Positions 58,607 to 64,000 of a stretch of DNA of 64,000 nucleotides are shown here, piece after piece. The stretch lies in the NCBI GenBank assembly GCA_947476185.1, contig CANJPX010000007.1:1-64000 (forward strand), written 5' to 3'. The notes under the pieces are model-generated. The model made no database searches. It was not told the origin of the DNA and saw only the letters and a list, made by a program, of their open reading frames with translations. This DNA comes from Bacteroidota bacterium. GTDB lineage: Bacteria; Bacteroidota; Bacteroidia; 2-12-FULL-35-15. A program made the translations under genes and the position numbers. Every line of letters starts with the position of its first letter. Within the stretch, counting starts at the first letter, position 1.

Positions 58607-59365
58607 CTACTTGCCCATTTCAACTCTAAACGACTGCAAGAACCGTATCATGCTATCTAAATTCAGATCCTGTGGTTTGAACTCACCAATATTCAAGCTG
58701 CAAACGAAACTCCATATCTCTATAATGTTTTCTGATTTTACAGTATACGGACTATAGGCTGTGTTGTCTGAATGAAATTGAAAAACATCATTCGTTTTTT
58801 TGTCTTCACGATAAAGTCGTTTATAAACAACACCATCATCTTTGGTAAGAACAATGTATGTATGTCCGTCCTTTATTTCTTTAAGAGACTCCACATATTT
58901 ACCAACTACAAATGTTCCATCTTTTAACGGAGGCATTGAATCACCTTTAATTGCGAAAGCACGATGTTTACCAACAATTTTAAAGGGTAGATTCATAATA
59001 GGAAGATCTTCCATAAATTCAGGATCAGCGTAACCTGTTAAATATCCGGCCACAGCTTTTGCAGGAACCACTTCTACCATATCCTGATTTTGTCTGTCGA
59101 CGATCACAGGAAACAGAATTCTATTTTTACCAACTTCCAATAATGATTCGGGGTCGGTTTTCGCCAAATCACCACGCACCAATGCATCAATTGCAATGTG
59201 GAAATGATCGGCTATTTTAATTAAAAGATCGTAGGGAGGCTCGGCTCTTCCTTCTTCATATGAACCTAATCGGGAGCGGGAAATATCTAATTCATCCGCT
59301 AACTGAGTTTGAGATAATTTTTTCAGTGCTCTCAAGACACTAATGTTTTTGGCTATTTTCGACAT
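58607..59365 (-). CDS. XRE-family HTH transcriptional regulator with S24/LexA-like peptidase domain
   Basis: LKKLSQTQLADELDISRSRLGSYEEGRAEPPYDLLIKIADHF; AIKGDSMPPLKDGTFVVGKYV; VYKRLYRED. ORF track start 59413; MSKIAKN at 59365 preferred. Confidence 0.92.
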   Translation of the reverse strand: MSKIAKNISVLRALKKLSQTQLADELDISRSRLGSYEEGRAEPPYDLLIKIADHFHIAIDALVRGDLAKTDPESLLEVGKNRILFPVIVDRQNQDMVEVVPAKAVAGYLTGYADPEFMEDLPIMNLPFKIVGKHRAFAIKGDSMPPLKDGTFVVGKYVESLKEIKDGHTYIVLTKDDGVVYKRLYREDKKTNDVFQFHSDNTAYSPYTVKSENIIEIWSFVCSLNIGEFKPQDLNLDSMIRFLQSFRVEMGK

Positions 59366-59369
59366 TGCT

Positions 59370-59401
59370 AATATATTTAGCACAATGTTACTAAATATAT
59401 T
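59370..59401. promoter_or_regulatory. operator-like inverted repeat upstream of the XRE-S24 gene
   Basis: AATATATTTAG-N10-CTAAATATATT, perfect 11-bp arms, 4 bp upstream of the proposed ATG (59365). Confidence 0.6.
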
Positions 59402-59452
59402 GGTAACTTGCAAACGAAAATAAAAAGATTATTTGTTTGTGATCTTCAATTT

Positions 59453-59547
59453 AAAACGTTTTCGAATCGGAGTGCTGCTTTCAATAAAAAATAAACACAG
59501 CCATGGTTATTTAAATAATGAAACCACTCCGGTCACGAAAACGTTTT
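59453..59547. repeat. long-range imperfect inverted repeat in intergenic region
   Basis: AAAACGTTTTCGAATCGGAGTG (59453-59474) versus CACTCCGGTCACGAAAACGTTTT (59525-59547). Confidence 0.7.
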
Positions 59548-59678
59548 TTTTACATTCTTCAACCAAAAAACAAACGATCCAACGCTAAAAAAAGAACAGG
59601 ATCTCAAATAAAATTCCCCATTCCGTTATCCAAAAATCTTCTATATTTACAATAGAATTTATAGTACGATATAAATAT

Positions 59679-62600
59679 ATGAAGAAGTCAACACTATTAT
59701 TACTTGCATTGTTTTCAATAGCAATGAATTCTTTTGCTCAATTTCCAGAAAGCAATTTTCAAAATAGCAGTAATCAATACTACTGGAAAAACAGAAAACC
59801 ATACGAAGGCTATTGGCAACAAGATGTACATTATAAGATCTCCGCCTCGATTGATGATAAAACGGATATTATTGAGGGCTCTGAGGCATTGACCTATTAT
59901 AACAATTCTCCTGATGAGTTGTCCTTTGTCTATTTTCATTTATATAGTAATGCTCAGGTAAAAGGCTCTTACTTATCGGATCTTTACAAAAACAATGACA
60001 TCAAAGTAAAATTCGGAAAATATCAAGAACAGGGATTAGGAACCGTTGTATCCAAGATCACAGCAAATGATGTTGATCTGAAGATGGAATTGGATAATAC
60101 TATATTGAAAGTGTATCTGCCAACGCCCTTGAAATCGGGTGAGAATATCGCATTAAAGATAAATTTCAAAACGTATTTTGATAACGGCACTATCCGTAAC
60201 CGGATGAAGATGTTTAATTCATTTGGATACAAACATTACGATGTGGTTCATTGGTATCCCCGTATTTCGGTTTATGACCGTAAAGCCGGATGGGACACAG
60301 ACCAGCATATGGATCACGAGTTCTACGGTGATTATGGAACATTTGATGTTGCCTTTACTTTTCCGAACAACTATATACTTGATGCAACAGGAATGTTACT
60401 GAATAGAAATGAGGTTTTACCTGCTGATCTGCGAGCGAAATTAGATATCAAAAATTTCAGCAAAAAACCATGGAATGAAAAACCTTCTGTGATCATTGAG
60501 CCAAACGGAACTACAAAAACATGGTTATTTCATGCTGAGAATGTCCATGACTTCGCACTTACCGCTGACCCTACTTATCGGATTGGAGAAACAGAATGGA
60601 ATGGAATTAAATGTATTGCACTTGTGCAGGAACCACATGCTATTGGATGGCTGAATGCCGCCGATTATACCGCAAAGATCATTAGAGTTAATTCTGAAGA
60701 TTTCGGAAAATATGGCTACGCAAAAATGATCGTTGCCGATGCGCAAGATGGAATGGAATATCCGATGCTTACATTATGCGGAGGATTTGATCCAGACTAC
60801 AGAGACCTGTTTGCGCATGAGATCAGTCACAACTGGTTTTTTGGAATGGTAGGTTCAAATGAAACGTATTGCCCTGCACTGGATGAAGGGTTCACTCAAT
60901 TTGTGACAGCCTGGACCTATGAACGAATCGATGGAAAAGAAAAGATCTCCTATGTTCCGAAATCAAACTATGTAAAACGTTTTACGGAGCCTGATTATGT
61001 CCGCAACAGTGAAGTGTACAATGGCTACATGAATTCTGCAACAAAAGATGTAGAAACATTTATGTCCATGCATTCAGATATGTACAATGGGGCTATTCGC
61101 CATGGTGGCGGATATTCACAGGTATATATGAAAACTGCAACCATGTTATATAATTTGCAGTATACTCTTGGCGATTCATTATTTAAGGCGGCAATAAGTA
61201 ATTATTTTAATCAATGGAAATTTGCCCATCCCTACTTGGAAGATTTTAGAAATTCTGTTATACAATACACCCATGTTGATCTGAACTGGTTTTTTGACGA
61301 ATGGATGGGAACATCTAAAACGATCGACTATTCGGTAAAATCAGTAAAAAAAGGGAAAGCAAGTGGTGATTATAATATCACTTTCGAACGCAAGGGAATG
61401 CAAATGCCAATCGATTTTGCAGTGGTCGGAAAAAACGACAGTGTATATTATTATCACATTCCAAATACTTGGTTCATTAAACAAACAAAATCAAAAGTTC
61501 TTCCACGATGGATCGGATGGGATAATGTGCAAAAAACATATACTACCACTTTAAATGTTCCCGGTGGAATAGCAAATGTGATAATTGATCCGAGCACACG
61601 ACTGGCAGATGCGAATATGCTTAACAACAATCAAAAGTTTCCGGTAAAATACAGATTTGATTCAAAAATTTATAATCCATCCGATTGGACCAGCTACGAA
61701 TTATTTGCCCGTCCGGATGTTTGGTATAACGGCTATGACGGGTTAAAAGTTGGATTGAACATGAATGGAAATTATATGGCCTACAAGCACATTTTCGATG
61801 CAAGTGTTTGGTTCAATACAGGATTAGGACATAATTATCTTGATTCAACAACCGAAAAAAATGCAAAAGACCTTTACGACAATGTGAGTTGGAAAATTAG
61901 TTACCGTACAGCTACAGATAAATTTATGAAAGGATCGTCCTTTTATTTTGCAGCGAAAGCTTTGGATGGATTGAATGGATATACTGTGGGCTTCGACAGG
62001 AAAGATACCAAAGGAAAAAACAAATTATATATGTTCTTTAAATCGATGTATAGAAAAGGATTAAATGATCTTCCATATTTATTATTACCGAAAGAATGGA
62101 CACCAAATCAACTTAACAATACAATAAATTTCGGATTAAATCACACTTACAATTACGCTGCCGGAGCAGGCTCTATTGATCTTGGCATGCGTTCTTCAGC
62201 GATCATGAGCGATTATGATTTTCAAACTATAAATTTAAACGTGATCAACCGTACCCGATTATGGCGCTTACTTTTAAGTACAAGAGTATACGGACAATTT
62301 GGAACAGGAAAAAATTGGGCAAGTGAATCTTCCTTGTTCTTAGCAGGAGCAAACCCTGAAGAAATGATGGAGAATAAGTATACCCGTTCACAAGGATTTT
62401 TTGATCCGGCCTGGGCAGAATATGGTGCTTCCACAAATATTTTCCACTCAGGTGGAGGATTAAACCTGAGAGGATATTCCGGATATTTTGATCCGCAAGT
62501 ACAAAGTGATGGAACAATTGTATACACATATAAAGGAAACACAGGTGCTTCAATAAATGCTGAACTTGAATTTAGTGGTATTGTGAAAATAAAAAAACAA

Positions 62601-62879
62601 AACTGGTTAACAAAAACATTTAAATTAAGCACCTATTTATTTGGTGATGCAGGGGTCATCAATTATAATAAACCAACCGATGCGATCTTAAAAATGTCGG
62701 ATATTAGAGCTGACGCAGGTTTAGGGGCGACCTTAACGATCAAAAAGTTTGGACCATTACAAACGGTTGATCCCTTAACTATTCGATTTGATATGCCATT
62801 ATTTTTAAATCAAATTCCGGCTACGGACAAAAATTATATTCAATACCGCTTTGTAATTGGCATAAGCAGAGCTTTTTAA
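59679..62879 (+). CDS. M1 family metallopeptidase
   Basis: HEISHNWFFGMVGSNETYCPALDEGFTQFVTAW (HExxH-18-E); signal peptide; long C-terminal beta-rich region. Confidence 0.95.
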   Translation: MKKSTLLLLALFSIAMNSFAQFPESNFQNSSNQYYWKNRKPYEGYWQQDVHYKISASIDDKTDIIEGSEALTYYNNSPDELSFVYFHLYSNAQVKGSYLSDLYKNNDIKVKFGKYQEQGLGTVVSKITANDVDLKMELDNTILKVYLPTPLKSGENIALKINFKTYFDNGTIRNRMKMFNSFGYKHYDVVHWYPRISVYDRKAGWDTDQHMDHEFYGDYGTFDVAFTFPNNYILDATGMLLNRNEVLPADLRAKLDIKNFSKKPWNEKPSVIIEPNGTTKTWLFHAENVHDFALTADPTYRIGETEWNGIKCIALVQEPHAIGWLNAADYTAKIIRVNSEDFGKYGYAKMIVADAQDGMEYPMLTLCGGFDPDYRDLFAHEISHNWFFGMVGSNETYCPALDEGFTQFVTAWTYERIDGKEKISYVPKSNYVKRFTEPDYVRNSEVYNGYMNSATKDVETFMSMHSDMYNGAIRHGGGYSQVYMKTATMLYNLQYTLGDSLFKAAISNYFNQWKFAHPYLEDFRNSVIQYTHVDLNWFFDEWMGTSKTIDYSVKSVKKGKASGDYNITFERKGMQMPIDFAVVGKNDSVYYYHIPNTWFIKQTKSKVLPRWIGWDNVQKTYTTTLNVPGGIANVIIDPSTRLADANMLNNNQKFPVKYRFDSKIYNPSDWTSYELFARPDVWYNGYDGLKVGLNMNGNYMAYKHIFDASVWFNTGLGHNYLDSTTEKNAKDLYDNVSWKISYRTATDKFMKGSSFYFAAKALDGLNGYTVGFDRKDTKGKNKLYMFFKSMYRKGLNDLPYLLLPKEWTPNQLNNTINFGLNHTYNYAAGAGSIDLGMRSSAIMSDYDFQTINLNVINRTRLWRLLLSTRVYGQFGTGKNWASESSLFLAGANPEEMMENKYTRSQGFFDPAWAEYGASTNIFHSGGGLNLRGYSGYFDPQVQSDGTIVYTYKGNTGASINAELEFSGIVKIKKQNWLTKTFKLSTYLFGDAGVINYNKPTDAILKMSDIRADAGLGATLTIKKFGPLQTVDPLTIRFDMPLFLNQIPATDKNYIQYRFVIGISRAF

Positions 62880-62917
62880 TAATTATTTTAAAAACTATTA
62901 ACTATTAATAAACAACT

Positions 62918-63673
62918 ATGAAAAAAATAATCATCCTCCTTTTTGCTGTCATCACCGGGCTTTCTGCAATTTCACAAACCAGTGAAGAACAATATGCAAA
63001 AGCGTATAAATTGAAATTGGAATTTAATTACAAAGAAGCCTTCCCTATCTTTCAAATGCTTCTAAAATCAGATTCCAGCAATGTGAACTATGTTCAATAT
63101 GCAAGTTATTGTTATTCCAAGTATGGATATTTTTATGCAGCGGAAGCTGATAAAATCAAATTCTATAAGACAGCAGAATATCTTGCAAAAAAGGCTATCA
63201 AATTAAAAGAAACAAACGCAGACGCACATTTTGCATATGCAATGGCAATAGGGAGAATCAATGAAAATGCAAGTTCAAAACAAAAAATTGCCAATGCTAA
63301 ATTGATGAAAGCAGAAGTGGACAGGGCAATCGTTTTGAATCCGAAATTAGCAGGAGCCTACCATATACTTGGCCGCTGGCATAGAACTATTGCCGGATTT
63401 AATGCCATAGAAAAGGCAATGATAAATTCTTTTTTCGGTGGTGTTCCTCCAGGTGGTTCTTATGATGATGCCATAAAGGCATTTTTAATGGCAATTGCTC
63501 TTGAGCCAAAATACATGAATCATAAATACGAATTAGCTCAAACCTATTATGAAATGGGGAAGAATGTGGAAGCAAAAATCTGGGCACAAAAAGCACTGGA
63601 AACAACTCCTGCATGTGAAGATGATATAAAGGCAAAAAAAGATTGTGAAGCTCTCCTAAAAAAATTAAATTAA
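62918..63673 (+). CDS. secreted tetratricopeptide-repeat protein
   Basis: Signal peptide; AYKLKLEFNYKEAFPIFQMLLKSD, YDDAIKAFLMAIALEPKYMNHKYELAQTYYEMGK. Confidence 0.88.
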   Translation: MKKIIILLFAVITGLSAISQTSEEQYAKAYKLKLEFNYKEAFPIFQMLLKSDSSNVNYVQYASYCYSKYGYFYAAEADKIKFYKTAEYLAKKAIKLKETNADAHFAYAMAIGRINENASSKQKIANAKLMKAEVDRAIVLNPKLAGAYHILGRWHRTIAGFNAIEKAMINSFFGGVPPGGSYDDAIKAFLMAIALEPKYMNHKYELAQTYYEMGKNVEAKIWAQKALETTPACEDDIKAKKDCEALLKKLN

Positions 63674-63705
63674 AAAAAAGCCCCGAATACTCGGGGCTTT
63701 TTTTT
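63672..63705. terminator. bidirectional terminator between the TPR and GT2 genes
   Basis: AAAAAAAAGCCCCGAatacTCGGGGCTTTTTTTT. Confidence 0.88.
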
Positions 63706-63742
63706 GCTATTTTCTTGTACTTATTTTACGACAACCAATTTC

Positions 63743-64000
63743 TCAGGTCATTGTTCTCTTAAATAATTTATGAAAGGGATATCTTAAAAAAATATAAATG
63801 TGATTTAAAAATGTTGAAAGGAAACCGTAATGTTTAGTCATTACGACAAATCGCTCTTTTAAAGCGGACCTCCTTTTTTTATCTGATGTTCCGCCTTCTA
63901 AAAACTTTGAAATATAAATTTTTGTATTAACGATCATCTTTGCTTTTTTCAAAATTCTGATCACCCAATCTATATCAGCACTAATAGAATAATTCAGATC
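63743..64000 (-). CDS. GT2 glycosyltransferase C-terminal end (continues off the right edge)
   Basis: Reverse-strand frame is open to the edge: DLNYSISADIDWVIRILKKAKMIVNTKIYISKFLEGGTSDKKRRSALKERF...; the 'ISADIDWVIRI' and 'FLEGGTSDKK' pattern is typical of GT2 C-termini. The ORF-track 63743..63964 is a fragment of this. Confidence 0.75.
   Translation of the reverse strand, partial: DLNYSISADIDWVIRILKKAKMIVNTKIYISKFLEGGTSDKKRRSALKERFVVMTKHYGFLSTFLNHIYIFLRYPFHKLFKRTMT

Noticed and set aside
62222-62632. Minus-strand 136-aa ORF inside the M1 peptidase gene
   Set aside because: Antisense shadow ORF; no start context or family motif.
63743-63964. 73-aa ORF as a standalone small protein
   Set aside because: Reading frame is open upstream to the window edge and matches a GT2 C-terminal tail, so it is a fragment of a larger gene.
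1-64000. tRNA, rRNA, prophage, IS transposase, toxin-antitoxin or anti-phage defence modules
   Set aside because: No cloverleaf or rRNA segments were recognised by eye in the intergenic regions, and none of the ORFs carries transposase, integrase, phage structural or known defence signatures. A tRNAscan/Infernal and DefenseFinder run would be needed for certainty.

Overview
This 64 kb AT-rich window comes from a Bacteroidota chromosome: it has T9SS type A sorting domains, TAnnTTTG-type promoters and Bacteroidota-style gene neighbourhoods. Most of it is housekeeping and envelope biology. The genes include a UvrD/RecB-type helicase (partial), an S8 protease, msrA, a fatty acid desaturase, lpxD, an rluD-type synthase, a PASTA protein, a double-length D-Ala-D-Ala ligase and rdgB. 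A polysaccharide export and glycosyltransferase locus spans about 19.5-30.9 kb, followed by a RelA/SpoT protein, a Fur-family regulator, a STAS protein, purA, an OstA/LptA-like protein, Fe-S oxidoreductases, an MCE protein, an amidase, an LptD-like protein, ridA, an M61 peptidase, lpd, an RsmB/NSUN-type methyltransferase, recR, a GT2 fusion, a DnaQ-like exonuclease, an XRE-S24 regulator, an M1 peptidase and a TPR protein. The most unusual signals are small repeat-bounded units inserted between housekeeping genes: (i) a four-helix-bundle (S23/Avd-like) ORF enclosed by perfect 14-bp inverted ends, with one end expanded as (GCACATCT)4; (ii) a GIY-YIG ORF whose stop codon lies inside a REP-like repeat that recurs inverted on its other side and elsewhere in the window; (iii) a 140-bp ORF-less MITE-like element with 28-bp ends (26/28 match); and (iv) an in-frame heptad repeat inside the tandem Ddl gene. 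Also notable are the tandem Ddl itself, a SPOR/TSP3/low-complexity surface-protein locus at 2.9-8.5 kb, and a GT2 protein fused to what looks like a degenerate sugar-phosphate transferase. I found no CRISPR array and recognised no rRNA or tRNA. All family calls are from reading motifs by eye; no searches were run.
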